DNA of 64,000 nt from Arcobacter sp. (GTDB lineage Bacteria; Campylobacterota; Campylobacteria; Campylobacterales; Arcobacteraceae). Positions 24,919-36,291 of the stretch are shown piece after piece. The notes beneath the pieces were generated by a model. It was not told the DNA's origin. It saw only the letters and a program-made list of their open reading frames with translations, and did no database searches. A program made the position numbers and the translations under genes. Each line of letters opens with the position of its first letter. Position 1 is the first letter of the stretch. The stretch spans positions 31,751-95,750 of the forward strand of contig PKUK01000010.1 of the NCBI GenBank assembly GCA_002869535.1, written 5' to 3'.

Positions 24919-25917
24919 ATGGCTATAAAAGTTGCTATAAATGGTTTTGGAAGAATTGGTAGATGTGTTGCTAGAATTATTGAACAAAGAGATGATGTAG
25001 AATTAGTTGCGATTAATGATACGGCTTCTATTGAAATGCTAGAGTATATCACGAAATATGACACTGTTCATGGAACTTTTGATGGTGATGTAAAAGTTGA
25101 AAATGGTTTTTTAAAGATGGGAAAAGTTAATGCAAAACTTTATTCAACAAGAGATGCAAAAGAGTTAACTTTTACTAAAGAGTGTGGGGCTGAAGTAATT
25201 TTAGAGTGTACAGGGGCCTACTTAACACAAGAAAAATGTCAAGTACATATTGATAATGGTGCAAAAAAAGTAGTTATGTCAGCACCTGCAAAAGATAATA
25301 CACCAACTTTTGTATTGGGTGTAAATGAAAAAGAATACAAAGGTCAAACAATAGTTTCAAATGCTTCTTGTACAACAAACTGTTTAGGACCAATTGCAAA
25401 AATTATTGATGATGCTTATGGGATTGAAAAAGGTTTAATGACAACTATTCACTCATATACAAATGACCAAAATATCTTAGATGTAAAACACAAATCAGAT
25501 AAAAGAAGAGCAAGAGCAGGGGCACAGAATATGATTCCTACATCAACTGGTGCTGCAAAAGCCATGAGATTAATTATGCCTCAACTTGATGGAAAATTAC
25601 ATGGTCAAAGTGTAAGAGTTCCTACACCAAATGTTTCTATGGTAGATGTAAACTTTATGATTAGTAAAGATACAACAAAAGAAGAGATAAATGCTCTATT
25701 TGAAGCCAAATCAAAAGAACTTGCTGGAATAGTTGCAGTTGATAATGAAATGATGGTTTCAAGTGATTTAATAGGAAATACAAACTCGACAATTATAGCT
25801 TCAGATTTAACACAAGTAATTGGTGGAAATATGATAAAAGTTATGAGTTGGTATGATAATGAGTGGGGATACTCTTCAAGACTAATTGATATGGCTGTTT
25901 ACGTAGCTAAGAACTAA
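24919..25917 (+). CDS. gapA: Glyceraldehyde-3-phosphate dehydrogenase, type I
   Basis: NAD(P)-dependent glycolytic/gluconeogenic enzyme, 332 residues. The Rossmann start is VAINGFGRIGR; the catalytic cysteine is in SNASCTTNCLGP; the catalytic histidine is in TTIHSYTNDQ; the C-terminal WYDNEWGYS motif is complete. First gene of gapA-pgk-tpiA-fabI with gaps of one to eight bases, as in C. jejuni. Confidence 0.97.
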   Translation: MAIKVAINGFGRIGRCVARIIEQRDDVELVAINDTASIEMLEYITKYDTVHGTFDGDVKVENGFLKMGKVNAKLYSTRDAKELTFTKECGAEVILECTGAYLTQEKCQVHIDNGAKKVVMSAPAKDNTPTFVLGVNEKEYKGQTIVSNASCTTNCLGPIAKIIDDAYGIEKGLMTTIHSYTNDQNILDVKHKSDKRRARAGAQNMIPTSTGAAKAMRLIMPQLDGKLHGQSVRVPTPNVSMVDVNFMISKDTTKEEINALFEAKSKELAGIVAVDNEMMVSSDLIGNTNSTIIASDLTQVIGGNMIKVMSWYDNEWGYSSRLIDMAVYVAKN

Positions 25918-25925
25918 GGATATAG

Positions 25926-27122
25926 ATGAAACTACAAGAGATTAAGAATATAGATATAGCTGGTAAAAAGATATTTATAAGATGTGATTTTAATGTTCCA
26001 ATGGATGAGTATCATAATATTACTGATGATAGAAGAATTAGAAGTGCCCTTAATACAATTAGATATTGTATAGATAATGATTGTTCTGTTATTTTAGCAT
26101 CTCATTTTGGAAGACCAAAAGAGGCTTTTGAAGAGAAATACTCTTTAAAACCTATTGCAAAAAGATTACATACTCTTTTAAAGCAAGAGATAAAAATGGC
26201 TAAAAATATTGTTGAACCAGATACTTTAGAAATAGCAAAAAATCTGCAAGCTGGAGAAATTTTACTTTTAGAAAACCTAAGATATAACGAAGGTGAAACT
26301 AAAAATGATGAAGAGTTTGCATCAAAATTAGCATCTATGGCTGATGTTTATATCAATGATGCTTTTGGTGTTTCACATAGAGCTCATGCTTCTGTTGAAG
26401 GTATTACAAAATATTTTGATATGAAACATAAAGCGGCTGGATTTTTACTTGCAAAAGAGATTAAATTTTTCCATCATATTGTTCATAATCCTAAAAGACC
26501 TTTTGTATCTATAGTTGGAGGTTCAAAAGTTTCTGGAAAACTAGAAGCTTTACACAATCTTGTACCAAAAGTTGACAAAATACTTATTGGTGGAGGTATG
26601 GCATTTACATTTTTAAAAGCTTTAGGATTAGAAGTTGGAAAATCTTTAGTTGAAGAACACTTGATTCCAGAAGCTACAAAAATCATGGAAGAAGCAAAAG
26701 CTTTAGGTGTAAAACTATATTTACCAGTTGATGTTGTTGCTGCTGAAGCTTTTGATGCAGAAGCAATAGCAAAACTTGTAACTACCCAAGAGATTCCAAA
26801 AAACTGGATGGGACTAGACATAGGACCTGCAACGGCACAAATGTTTAAACTAGCACTAAATGATGCAAATACGATTCTTTGGAATGGACCAATGGGCGTT
26901 TATGAAATGGATAAATTCGCAAAAGGAAGTACAAGAGTTTCTCACGCAGTTGCACAATCATTTGCTACAACTGTTGTTGGTGGTGGAGATACTGCTGACT
27001 TAGTTAGAATTACTGGTGATGAAGATGAAATGACATTTATCTCAACTGGTGGTGGAGCTTCTTTAGAGTTAATTGAAGGGAAAGTACTGCCAGGTGTAAA
27101 AGCTTTAGTATTAGAGGATTAA
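25926..27122 (+). CDS. pgk: Phosphoglycerate kinase
   Basis: Interconverts 1,3-bisphosphoglycerate and 3-phosphoglycerate with ADP/ATP, 398 residues. RCDFNVPMD near residue 20, [18 protein letters not shown], and the C-terminal GGGDTADLV and [13 protein letters not shown] nucleotide-binding loops are all present. Tightly spaced between gapA and tpiA. Confidence 0.97.
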   Translation: MKLQEIKNIDIAGKKIFIRCDFNVPMDEYHNITDDRRIRSALNTIRYCIDNDCSVILASHFGRPKEAFEEKYSLKPIAKRLHTLLKQEIKMAKNIVEPDTLEIAKNLQAGEILLLENLRYNEGETKNDEEFASKLASMADVYINDAFGVSHRAHASVEGITKYFDMKHKAAGFLLAKEIKFFHHIVHNPKRPFVSIVGGSKVSGKLEALHNLVPKVDKILIGGGMAFTFLKALGLEVGKSLVEEHLIPEATKIMEEAKALGVKLYLPVDVVAAEAFDAEAIAKLVTTQEIPKNWMGLDIGPATAQMFKLALNDANTILWNGPMGVYEMDKFAKGSTRVSHAVAQSFATTVVGGGDTADLVRITGDEDEMTFISTGGGASLELIEGKVLPGVKALVLED

Positions 27123-27123
27123 T

Positions 27124-28657
<1,534 letters not shown>

Positions 28658-28685
28658 GTTATAAGCGTCAGCTTTTAACCGATAC

Positions 28686-28758
28686 CTGCGTTGTCAAGTA
28701 AATTTTAGATACTCACTTACACTAGTAAGCTCCTATCTAAAATTTACTTTCCGCCTTG
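28686..28758 (+). repeat. 73-nt palindromic intergenic repeat, copy 1
   Basis: Begins CTGCGTTGTC, ends CCGCCTTG. Arms 28696-28711 and 28734-28749 are perfectly complementary (16 bp). The loop contains CACTTAC, GTAAGCTCC with an inner 5-bp stem. Copy 2 at 34874-34946 has the same length, ends and loop words but a different stem sequence. It lies 28 bases after fabI. Confidence 0.75.
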
Positions 28759-28808
28759 GTCTAGGATAAAATCTAACACTTCTAGCCAATTTAGTAAGAA
28801 TAAAAGTT

Positions 28809-28839
28809 TTAAATTTAAATTCTTGGAATTTAAATTTAA
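28809..28839. promoter_or_regulatory. Palindromic hairpin upstream of lysA
   Basis: A perfect 14-bp stem (TTAAATTTAAATTC with GAATTTAAATTTAA) and 3-base loop, ending 23 bases before the lysA ATG. Composed almost only of A and T; possible terminator of the fabI operon, operator or 5' leader structure. Confidence 0.5.
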
Positions 28840-28862
28840 GATTTTAGGAAAATAGGAAAGAG

Positions 28863-30071
28863 ATGAATATTAATTTTAAAGAATTAGCAAATAAATATAA
28901 AACACCATATTATGTATACGATTTTGATCATATTACAGAACAATATACTCAATTAAAAGAGTCATTTAAAGCAAGAAAATCACTTGTGGCATATGCTGTA
29001 AAAGCAAACTCAAATTTGAGTGTAGTTCAACACTTAGGAAACTTAGGAGCTGGGGCTGATTGTGTTTCTATTGGGGAAGTAAAACGTGCTTTAAAAGTAG
29101 GGATTAAACCATATAAGATTATCTTTTCTGGTGTGGGAAAAATTGATGATGAGATTAGAGAAGCTTTAGAGTTAAATATTTTGATGATAAATGTTGAGAG
29201 TGAAGCAGAGCTTCATAGAGTTGAGATTATAGCAAAAGAGTTAAATAAAGAGGCTAGAATTTCTGTAAGAGTTAATCCAAATATTGACCCACAAACACAC
29301 CCTTATATTTCAACTGGACTTCATGAAAACAAATTTGGTGTAGATATCGATACAGCAAAAAGAATGTATATCAAATGTAAAAACTCTGAGCATCTTGATG
29401 CTGTGGGGATTCACTGTCATATAGGTTCTCAACTTACACAATTAGAGCCAATAAAAGAGTCTATTAAAATAGTTGCTGATTTAGTAAGAAACTTAAAAGC
29501 TATCAATATGGAGATATCATTTTTTGATATTGGTGGAGGTCTTGGTATTGTTTATGACAATGAAATACTTATTGATACTAAAGAGTATGCTCAATCTGTT
29601 TTAGAGAACTTGTTTGGATTAGACATAACTGTTGTTTGTGAACCAGGAAGATTTTTAGTAGGAAACTGTGGAACTTTTGTAACAAAAGTTTTATATGAAA
29701 AAATCAACGGAAGCAAAAGATTTGTAATCGTTGATGGGGCTATGAATGATTTAATTAGACCATCTTTATATGATGCTTACCATAAAATTGAAGTTTTAGG
29801 AAAAAGTGAAAATCCAAGCGAATGTAATATAGTAGGTCCTGTTTGTGAAAGTGGAGACTTTTTTGCAAAAAATAGAGAACTTCCAGCCACTGAACATAAT
29901 GATTTAATTGCAATTTATAGTGCTGGTGCTTATGGATTTACAATGGCATCAAACTATAATACAAGAGGAAAAGTTGCTGAAATTGCTTTTGAAAACGGAC
30001 AAGATAGATTGATAAGAAAAAGAGAAGTATTTGAAGACTTGATTGCCCTTGAAGAGGAATTTATAAAATAG
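28863..30071 (+). CDS. lysA: Diaminopimelate decarboxylase
   Basis: PLP-dependent final step of lysine synthesis, 402 residues. The PLP lysine is in YAVKANSN; HCHIGSQ and FDIGGGLGI follow; EPGRFLVGNCG and the C-terminal GPVCESGD, AYGFTMASNYN substrate motifs are present. The gene order lysA-HAD-pheA-hisC equals C. jejuni Cj0314-Cj0317. It abuts the HAD gene with no gap. Confidence 0.97.
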   Translation: MNINFKELANKYKTPYYVYDFDHITEQYTQLKESFKARKSLVAYAVKANSNLSVVQHLGNLGAGADCVSIGEVKRALKVGIKPYKIIFSGVGKIDDEIREALELNILMINVESEAELHRVEIIAKELNKEARISVRVNPNIDPQTHPYISTGLHENKFGVDIDTAKRMYIKCKNSEHLDAVGIHCHIGSQLTQLEPIKESIKIVADLVRNLKAINMEISFFDIGGGLGIVYDNEILIDTKEYAQSVLENLFGLDITVVCEPGRFLVGNCGTFVTKVLYEKINGSKRFVIVDGAMNDLIRPSLYDAYHKIEVLGKSENPSECNIVGPVCESGDFFAKNRELPATEHNDLIAIYSAGAYGFTMASNYNTRGKVAEIAFENGQDRLIRKREVFEDLIALEEEFIK

Positions 30072-30851
30072 ATGAGTAGGGCTTATTTCATAGATGTACA
30101 AGGTACATTAATTGATGATGTTAATAAAGAGCCAATAAATGGGGCAATAGAGTTTATTGATACCCTAAATGAAAAAAACATACCATATGTAGTAATTACA
30201 AACAATACAAAATTTAAAAGTGAAGATTTTAAAAAGTTTTTAAATGATAAGGGATTTAATATAAAAAACTATATTGACCCTTTTTATATTTTAAATAGTG
30301 TTGCTACAGAAAAAAGAGTTGCTGCTTTTGGAGCAGATGAGTTTTTAAAAACTATGAAAGAGCTTGGCTTTGAATTAGATTTTGAAAATCCTAAGGGCTT
30401 GATAGTATCTATAAAAAAAGAGTATACAAATGAAGACTATGCTTCTATGATAGAAATAGCTTTAAAGGTTGATAGCATAATTGGTATGCATGATACTTCA
30501 ATTTACTCAAAAGATGGAAGAAGATATCCAGGAGTTGGTGCTATTATGAACATGATAAAATTTGCTACAAACAAAGATTATAAAGTAGTAGGAAAACCCT
30601 CTCTTGGCTTTTTTGAAAGTGCAAAAAATATTATAAATATAGATTTTAAAGATATAATGATTATCTCAGATGATATGATAGGTGATTTAATAGGGGCTCA
30701 AAAACTTGGCATGAGTTCATGTTTAGTTTTAAGTGGTAAAATAAAAAGTAAAGAGGAAATATTCTCTACTTTAGATGATAATGAAAAACCAAACTTCGTG
30801 TGTAAAGATATGAGTGAAGTTTTGAATCTTTTAAATAAAGGTGAAATATGA
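30072..30851 (+). CDS. HAD-superfamily hydrolase, NagD/phosphoglycolate-phosphatase type
   Basis: 259 residues, predicted phosphatase. HAD motif I is DVQGTLIDD near the N-terminus, where the first Asp is the nucleophile and the usual Gly/Ser is Gln. Motif II is VITNNT, motif III Lys lies in VVGKPSLGFFESA, and motif IV reads ISDDMIGDLIGAQKLG. This matches the NagD/HDHD2 class (type IIA cap). Substrate not predictable. It overlaps pheA by ATGA, in the conserved lysA-HAD-pheA-hisC block. Confidence 0.9.
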   Translation: MSRAYFIDVQGTLIDDVNKEPINGAIEFIDTLNEKNIPYVVITNNTKFKSEDFKKFLNDKGFNIKNYIDPFYILNSVATEKRVAAFGADEFLKTMKELGFELDFENPKGLIVSIKKEYTNEDYASMIEIALKVDSIIGMHDTSIYSKDGRRYPGVGAIMNMIKFATNKDYKVVGKPSLGFFESAKNIINIDFKDIMIISDDMIGDLIGAQKLGMSSCLVLSGKIKSKEEIFSTLDDNEKPNFVCKDMSEVLNLLNKGEI

Positions 30852-31915
30852 GTGAAGCTGGGTTACAAGAAATAAGAGATAAGTTAGACGCTATTGATAA
30901 TGAACTTCTAAAACTTATCAATGATAGAATGGAGTTAGTTCATCAAGTGGGTGCTCTAAAGGCAAAAAGCGGTGGAGCAATTTATAGACCAGAGCGTGAA
31001 AAAGCTATCATAGATAGACTTGAAAAACAAAATAACGGAAAACTAAATCGTGCTGCAATTGAAGCGTTATTTTTAGAGATATTTGCCATAAGTAGAAACC
31101 TTGAACTACCTGAAAATATAGCATACTTAGGACCTGAAGGAAGCTTTACACACCAAGCAGCAGAAGTTAGATTTGGAGCTATGAGCTCATATATTTCTAT
31201 AGGCTCAATTAAAGGTGTATTTAGAGAAGTAAGTACAAAAAAAGCAAAATATGGAGTTATTCCTATTGAGAACTCATCAAATGGAATAGTATCAGATACA
31301 ATAAACTGTTTAAGTAATTACAATCTAAAAATTATTGCAGAAGTTGTTTTAGATATTCACCATACACTTGCAAGTAATTGTGATAAAGTAAGTGAGATAA
31401 AAAAGATATATTCAAAAGATATAGCCTTTGAACAGTGTAGAAAATTTTTAGAAAATTTTGGTCTTGATGAGGTTGAGTTAATTCCAGTAGAATCAACAAC
31501 AAAAGCTGCAAAATTAGCTTTAAATGAGCCAAATTCAGCTGCTATTTGCCCACATGTTGGAGCAAAACTACATAATTTGCCAATACTCTTTGAAAATATT
31601 GAAGATAAAGACAACAATAAAACTAGATTTTTTATTGTAAGTGATTTTGACAATGCTCAAAGTGGAAATGATAAAACATCGATTTTAGCAAAACTGCCAA
31701 ATACTCCTGGTGCTTTGGTTGAGTTTTTAACTTATTTTGATAAGGCTAAAATCAATTTAACTAAGATAAAATCGCATATTGTAGAAGGTGTTTCTATATT
31801 TTTTATAGATTTTAGTGGTCATAGAGATGATGAAAATGTAAAAGAGATATTTAAAAAGCATAGTGAGTCTATTAAATTTTTAGGTTCATATGTTAAAGAA
31901 ATAGATGATATTTAG
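30848..31915 (+). CDS. pheA: Bifunctional chorismate mutase / prephenate dehydratase
   Basis: Phenylalanine synthesis, 355 residues. Chorismate mutase (AroQ fold) occupies residues 1-90 with [21 protein letters not shown]; prephenate dehydratase spans about 90-270 with [25 protein letters not shown] and NKTRFFIVS; a C-terminal ACT domain ([14 protein letters not shown]) provides phenylalanine feedback. Start overlaps the HAD gene stop. Confidence 0.96.
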   Translation: MSEAGLQEIRDKLDAIDNELLKLINDRMELVHQVGALKAKSGGAIYRPEREKAIIDRLEKQNNGKLNRAAIEALFLEIFAISRNLELPENIAYLGPEGSFTHQAAEVRFGAMSSYISIGSIKGVFREVSTKKAKYGVIPIENSSNGIVSDTINCLSNYNLKIIAEVVLDIHHTLASNCDKVSEIKKIYSKDIAFEQCRKFLENFGLDEVELIPVESTTKAAKLALNEPNSAAICPHVGAKLHNLPILFENIEDKDNNKTRFFIVSDFDNAQSGNDKTSILAKLPNTPGALVEFLTYFDKAKINLTKIKSHIVEGVSIFFIDFSGHRDDENVKEIFKKHSESIKFLGSYVKEIDDI

Positions 31916-31929
31916 TTTTAGGAAAATTA

Positions 31930-33036
31930 ATGAAATTTAATGAAGTTTTAGAAAATGTTACAACTTATGAAGCTGGTAAGCCTATTGAATTAGTTGTAAG
32001 AGAGTATGGTGTTGATCCTAAAGATGTTATTAAATTAGCTTCAAATGAGAATCCATATGGGACTAGTCCAAAAGTTACTGCAAAGATTCAAGAGTTAGCA
32101 AAAAATATGTTTGTCTATCCAGATGACTCTATGTATGAATTAAAAGAGGCTTTAGCAAATAAATTTGATGTAGAATCAACAAATGTAATTATAGGTTCTG
32201 GAAGTGATCAGATCTTAGAGTTTTGTGTACATGCCAAATGTGATAAAAACTCAAAAATACTTATGTCAAAAACAACTTTTGCTATGTATGAGATATATGG
32301 AAAACAAACAGGTTCTCAGATAATAAAAACCCAGTCTCACACTCACAATTTAGCACAATTTTCTGCTTTATATAAAGAGCATGGGGCTGATGTTATATTT
32401 TTATGTTTACCAAACAATCCATTAGGTGAATGTTTAGATAAAGATGAAGTTTATAAGTTTTTAGAAGAGATAGACAAAGAGACTTTAGTAGTAGTTGATG
32501 GTGCTTATCAAGAGTATGCTTCTTTTAAAGATGAAAAGAAAAGAATTGTACCAAAAGATTTAATTACAAAATTTCCAAATGCTATTTATCTTGGAACTTT
32601 TTCAAAAGCTTATGCCTTAGGTGGGATGAGAGTTGGATATGGCATTGGAAATCCTGATATTATAAAAACTCTTTATAAACTAAGAGCTCCTTTTAATATC
32701 ACAACTTTAACTTTAGCTGCTGCAATTGAAGCACTAAAAGATGAAGAGTTTGTAAACTCTTGTATAGCTAAAAACTTTGAAGAGATGAAAAGATATGAAG
32801 AGTATGTTGATGCAAAAGGTTTTAAATATATTCCTTCATACACAAACTTTATCACTATTTTATTTGCAGATAAATTTGTATCAAAAGAGGTTGCTCAGAG
32901 ACTTCTAGAAGTAGGAGTGATAGTAAGAGATTTGACAGGATACGGTCAAAATGCTATAAGAATAACTATAGGTACAAAAGAACAAAATACAAAAGTATTT
33001 AAAATGTTGGATGAAGTGTTAGAAAAATTAAAATAG
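31930..33036 (+). CDS. hisC: Histidinol-phosphate aminotransferase
   Basis: PLP-dependent aminotransferase of histidine synthesis, 368 residues, which may also act on aromatic amino acids given its place after pheA. SNENPYG and the PLP lysine in [17 protein letters not shown] are clear, with VDGAYQEY for the cofactor aspartate region. In C. jejuni fliF-fliG-fliH separate hisC from dxs; here dxs follows after 13 bases. Confidence 0.95.
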   Translation: MKFNEVLENVTTYEAGKPIELVVREYGVDPKDVIKLASNENPYGTSPKVTAKIQELAKNMFVYPDDSMYELKEALANKFDVESTNVIIGSGSDQILEFCVHAKCDKNSKILMSKTTFAMYEIYGKQTGSQIIKTQSHTHNLAQFSALYKEHGADVIFLCLPNNPLGECLDKDEVYKFLEEIDKETLVVVDGAYQEYASFKDEKKRIVPKDLITKFPNAIYLGTFSKAYALGGMRVGYGIGNPDIIKTLYKLRAPFNITTLTLAAAIEALKDEEFVNSCIAKNFEEMKRYEEYVDAKGFKYIPSYTNFITILFADKFVSKEVAQRLLEVGVIVRDLTGYGQNAIRITIGTKEQNTKVFKMLDEVLEKLK

Positions 33037-33049
33037 ATTAAGAAGAGAT

Positions 33050-34852
33050 ATGAAAATAAAAAACAAATCGCCAAAAGAGTTAAAAGAAGTAAGTCAAAAT
33101 ATTAGAGATAGAATAATAGATGTTGTATCTAGAAAAGGTGGACATTTTTCTTCAACTCTTGGTGCAGTTGAACTTACTGTTGGTATGCATTATGTTTTTG
33201 ATTCCCAAAAAGATCCTTTTATTTTTGATGTATCTCATCAGTGTTATCCCCATAAATTAATAACTGGAAGATGGGAAAAGTTTGAAACTATTAGACAGTT
33301 TGATGGTCTTAGTGGTTTTACAAAACCAAATGAGAGTGACTGTGATTATTTTATAGCTGGACACAGTTCTACTTCTCTTTCACTTGCTGTTGGTGCGGCA
33401 AAGGCAATCAAACTTAAAAATGAAGATAGAATACCAGTTGTTATGATTGGTGATGGTTCTATGACAGCTGGGATGGTTTATGAGGCCTTAAATGAGATTG
33501 GTGATTTAAAACTTCCTATGGTAATAATCTTAAATGACAATGAGATGTCAATTGCAAAGCCAATAGGGGCTATTTCAAAATATCTTTCAAAACTTCTTGC
33601 TGGAAAATATTATCAAGGTTTTAAAACTAAAGTTGATAAGTTTATTAAAAATAATATGCCAGAAGGAACTACATACATAGCTAAAAGAATGGAAGAAGCC
33701 TTGAAGTTAATCACTCCTGGAATCTTATTTGAAGAGATGGGTGTTGATTATATAGGTCCAATTGATGGGCATGATATTGAAGAGATTATAGAGACTTTAG
33801 ATATAGCAAAAGCTATGAAAAAGCCAGTTATTGTACATGCAAGAACTGTAAAAGGAAAAGGTTATAAAATAGCTGAAGGTCAACATGAGTGTTGGCATGG
33901 AGTAGGACCTTTTAATGTTGATGATGGAAAGTTTGTAAAAAAAACAGCACCTAAATCAGCAACTGCAGTTTTTGCAGATGCATTACTTGAATTAGCCGAA
34001 ACTCATGACAATGTAGTGGGCGTAACTGCGGCAATGCCAAGTGGTACTGGAATAGATAAACTTATGGATAAGTTCCCTGATAGATTTTGGGATGTAGCAA
34101 TTGCTGAACAGCATGCCATAACTTCAATGGCAGCTATGGCAAAAGAGGGATTTAAACCCTTTATTACTATTTATTCTACTTTTTTACAAAGGGGATTTGA
34201 CCAAATTATACATGATGTTTGTTTGATGAATCTTCCTGTTGTATTTGCAATAGATAGAGCTGGAATAGTTGGAAATGACGGAGAGACACATCAAGGGGCA
34301 TTTGATATCTCATTTTTAAGATTTATTCCAAATATGATTTTGTTTGCCCCAAGATGTGATGAAACATTAAAACTTGGACTTGACTTTGCCTATACTTTAA
34401 GTAGCCCAAGTGCTATAAGATATCCTAGAGGTGCCTTTAAAGATGTTTGTGCAGAAGCTTCACCATTTGTATTAGGTAAAGCAGAACTTCTAAAAGAGGG
34501 AACTTCAAATAAACTTTTTGTTGCTTATGGAGCAGGAGTTGGAAGAGCTTGTGAAACAGAAGAACTTCATAGTGAAGATATTGCAATCTTGGATTTAAGA
34601 TTTGTAAAACAATTAGATAAAAAGATTTTAAAAGAGTTAGCAAAAAAATATGATGACTGGTATATTTTCTCAGACTCACAAAAACAAGGTGGAGTGGGAA
34701 GTGCTATTTTAGAGTTTTTAAATGAAGAGAAAATTAGTGTAAATGTGACGAGTTTTGAGTATGAAGATGATTTTATACCACATGGGGATACGAAAGTAGT
34801 GGAAGAGTCGTTAGGATTACTACCACAACAATTAGCTGATAAGGTAAAATAA
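33050..34852 (+). CDS. dxs: 1-deoxy-D-xylulose-5-phosphate synthase
   Basis: Thiamine-dependent entry step of the non-mevalonate isoprenoid pathway, 600 residues. DVSHQCYPHKLITGR at the start, the ThDP-binding GDGSMTAGMVYEALN to ILNDNEMS stretch, DGHDIEEIIETL, the catalytic Glu in VAIAEQHA and RYPRGAF are present. Together with ispE at 55 kb it shows use of the MEP pathway. Ends ahead of copy 2 of the 73-nt repeat. Confidence 0.96.
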   Translation: MKIKNKSPKELKEVSQNIRDRIIDVVSRKGGHFSSTLGAVELTVGMHYVFDSQKDPFIFDVSHQCYPHKLITGRWEKFETIRQFDGLSGFTKPNESDCDYFIAGHSSTSLSLAVGAAKAIKLKNEDRIPVVMIGDGSMTAGMVYEALNEIGDLKLPMVIILNDNEMSIAKPIGAISKYLSKLLAGKYYQGFKTKVDKFIKNNMPEGTTYIAKRMEEALKLITPGILFEEMGVDYIGPIDGHDIEEIIETLDIAKAMKKPVIVHARTVKGKGYKIAEGQHECWHGVGPFNVDDGKFVKKTAPKSATAVFADALLELAETHDNVVGVTAAMPSGTGIDKLMDKFPDRFWDVAIAEQHAITSMAAMAKEGFKPFITIYSTFLQRGFDQIIHDVCLMNLPVVFAIDRAGIVGNDGETHQGAFDISFLRFIPNMILFAPRCDETLKLGLDFAYTLSSPSAIRYPRGAFKDVCAEASPFVLGKAELLKEGTSNKLFVAYGAGVGRACETEELHSEDIAILDLRFVKQLDKKILKELAKKYDDWYIFSDSQKQGGVGSAILEFLNEEKISVNVTSFEYEDDFIPHGDTKVVEESLGLLPQQLADKVK

Positions 34853-34873
34853 AACAGCATATTTTACCTCTCT

Positions 34874-34946
34874 CTGCGTTGTCGAAATTTTTTACTCAGT
34901 CACTTACTTTGATGTAAGCTCCTTCCCAAAAAACTTCTCCGCCTTG
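34874..34946 (+). repeat. 73-nt palindromic intergenic repeat, copy 2
   Basis: Same length, same ends (CTGCGTTGTC and CCGCCTTG) and same loop words (CACTTAC, GTAAGCTCC) as copy 1. The basal stem (34884-34893 with 34928-34937) pairs at nine of ten positions although its sequence differs from copy 1. It begins 21 bases after dxs. Confidence 0.7.
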
Positions 34947-34987
34947 ATATAGAAAAAATCTACTATTTTCTTTTACCCTATCTTTGA

Positions 34988-34993
34988 TATAAT
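34988..34993 (+). promoter_or_regulatory. Probable extended -10 element for the repeat protein gene
   Basis: TGATATAAT, 25 bases before the ATG at 35019. Confidence 0.45.
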
Positions 34994-35018
34994 TTAATAA
35001 ATATTTTTGAGGTGAAAA

Positions 35019-35672
35019 ATGGATGAAAATATTCCAAGACATTTACAAGAAATAGGAGATGGGAAATATCAATATTTAAAATGGTGTGAATTGCCTTTTG
35101 ATTACTTAATAAAATATTATGAAGAAGATGAAGACCAATTAGCTTATTTAGAAATTAAAAGACGTAAATATGCAACAATTGATGAACAATATTTAGATTT
35201 TGGAGAGCATAAAGGTAAAAAATGGATTGAGGTAGATAGTAGCTATTTGAATTGGATAGCTAAAAATATTGAAGATAAAAAAGAACTTGTGCAAAAAGCT
35301 ATAAAGTACAAAGAAAATAAATATAAAACAACGGATATTCAAGAGAGGCTAATTTCATTCGGAAAATTTAAAGATAAAAAGTGGATAGAACTTAAAGATA
35401 GTTATTTAAAATGGCTCATGTTAGAGTATCCATTAGATAGTGCTAAGTACAAAATGGCAAAAGAAGTTTATGAATATAAAAAAAATAATCTTAAAACTTA
35501 TAATTTTGATATAGAAATATTTGATGAAAAAAGAGGTTTTGGACAATATAAAAATAAAAAATGGATGGAACTTGAAGAAAGTTATTTAAAATGGATTGTA
35601 TCAGAATTCGGTTCTGAACAGATAGAGTATGTTTATGCCAAGAAAGTATTAGAATGTAAAATTAGAAAATAA
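35019..35672 (+). CDS. Protein with four DUF3820-like repeats
   Basis: 217 residues, no signal peptide or membrane segment. Four copies of a unit of the form FGxxKxKKWxELxxSYLKWI begin near residues 13, 60, 113 and 173 (first copy degenerate: GKYQYLKWCELPFDYLIKY). The spacing is about 50-60 residues with charged linkers. The unit resembles DUF3820, a short module often attached to exonucleases or found alone. No catalytic domain is present, so a binding role is inferred. The gene stands alone behind its own promoter. Confidence 0.65.
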   Translation: MDENIPRHLQEIGDGKYQYLKWCELPFDYLIKYYEEDEDQLAYLEIKRRKYATIDEQYLDFGEHKGKKWIEVDSSYLNWIAKNIEDKKELVQKAIKYKENKYKTTDIQERLISFGKFKDKKWIELKDSYLKWLMLEYPLDSAKYKMAKEVYEYKKNNLKTYNFDIEIFDEKRGFGQYKNKKWMELEESYLKWIVSEFGSEQIEYVYAKKVLECKIRK

Positions 35673-35703
35673 AAAAGTAATATATTCTATAATTAAATCA
35701 ATT

Positions 35704-36252
35704 TCAAACCAAAAACACCTTCAATTTCTCCACACATAAACCCATAGCCGTACTCTCATATCCTATCACTTCTTTAATATATGGTTTACAAAATCCTTCT
35801 ACCATAATCGCACCTGCTTTTCCCATCCACTCATTTGAGTCTAGGTAGTTTATCATATCTTTTTCATCGAACTTTTCGAAGATGTAGGTTGTGATGGATA
35901 TGTCTATTAGTTCTAGGGTTTTGCTTTTGTATTTCATACAGCTTATTACTGAGGTTTGATTTCCACTTTGTAGTTCTAACATTCTTTTGGCATCGTCTTT
36001 ATCTTTTGCTTTTCGTAGCAACAAGTTATTTGCTGTAACTACTGAATCAGATACTAAGAGGGGGTATTCTTCTACTCCATATTTTTTATATAGTTCATCA
36101 AACTTTCCTAAGGTTGCTTGGTAGGCAAAGCTTTTTGGATTTGTGGTACTTATTGTATCTTCATCAAACTCTCCTCCACTTTGTATAAACTCTATATTAT
36201 GAGCTTTAAGTATCTTAGCTCTTGTGGGTGATTTTGAACCTAATCTTATCAA
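35704..36252 (-). CDS. maf: Maf family nucleotide pyrophosphatase
   Basis: House-cleaning nucleoside triphosphate pyrophosphatase, 182 residues. IRLGSKSPTRAKIL (Maf SxSPRR-type motif) at the N-terminus, then VSDSVVTANN (Asp of the active site) and GKAGAIMVEG. Campylobacterota Maf proteins depart from the canonical motifs as here. Convergent with the preceding gene and divergent from the MFS gene. Confidence 0.85.
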   Translation of the reverse strand: MIRLGSKSPTRAKILKAHNIEFIQSGGEFDEDTISTTNPKSFAYQATLGKFDELYKKYGVEEYPLLVSDSVVTANNLLLRKAKDKDDAKRMLELQSGNQTSVISCMKYKSKTLELIDISITTYIFEKFDEKDMINYLDSNEWMGKAGAIMVEGFCKPYIKEVIGYESTAMGLCVEKLKVFLV

Positions 36253-36291
36253 TAAATTTCCTTTTTATTTCAATTATGATATTTTACGCAA

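Noticed and set aside
28658..28862. tRNA or CRISPR repeat in the fabI-lysA gap
   Set aside because: No cloverleaf or CCA-like 3' end, and only two dispersed copies of the element with no spacers.
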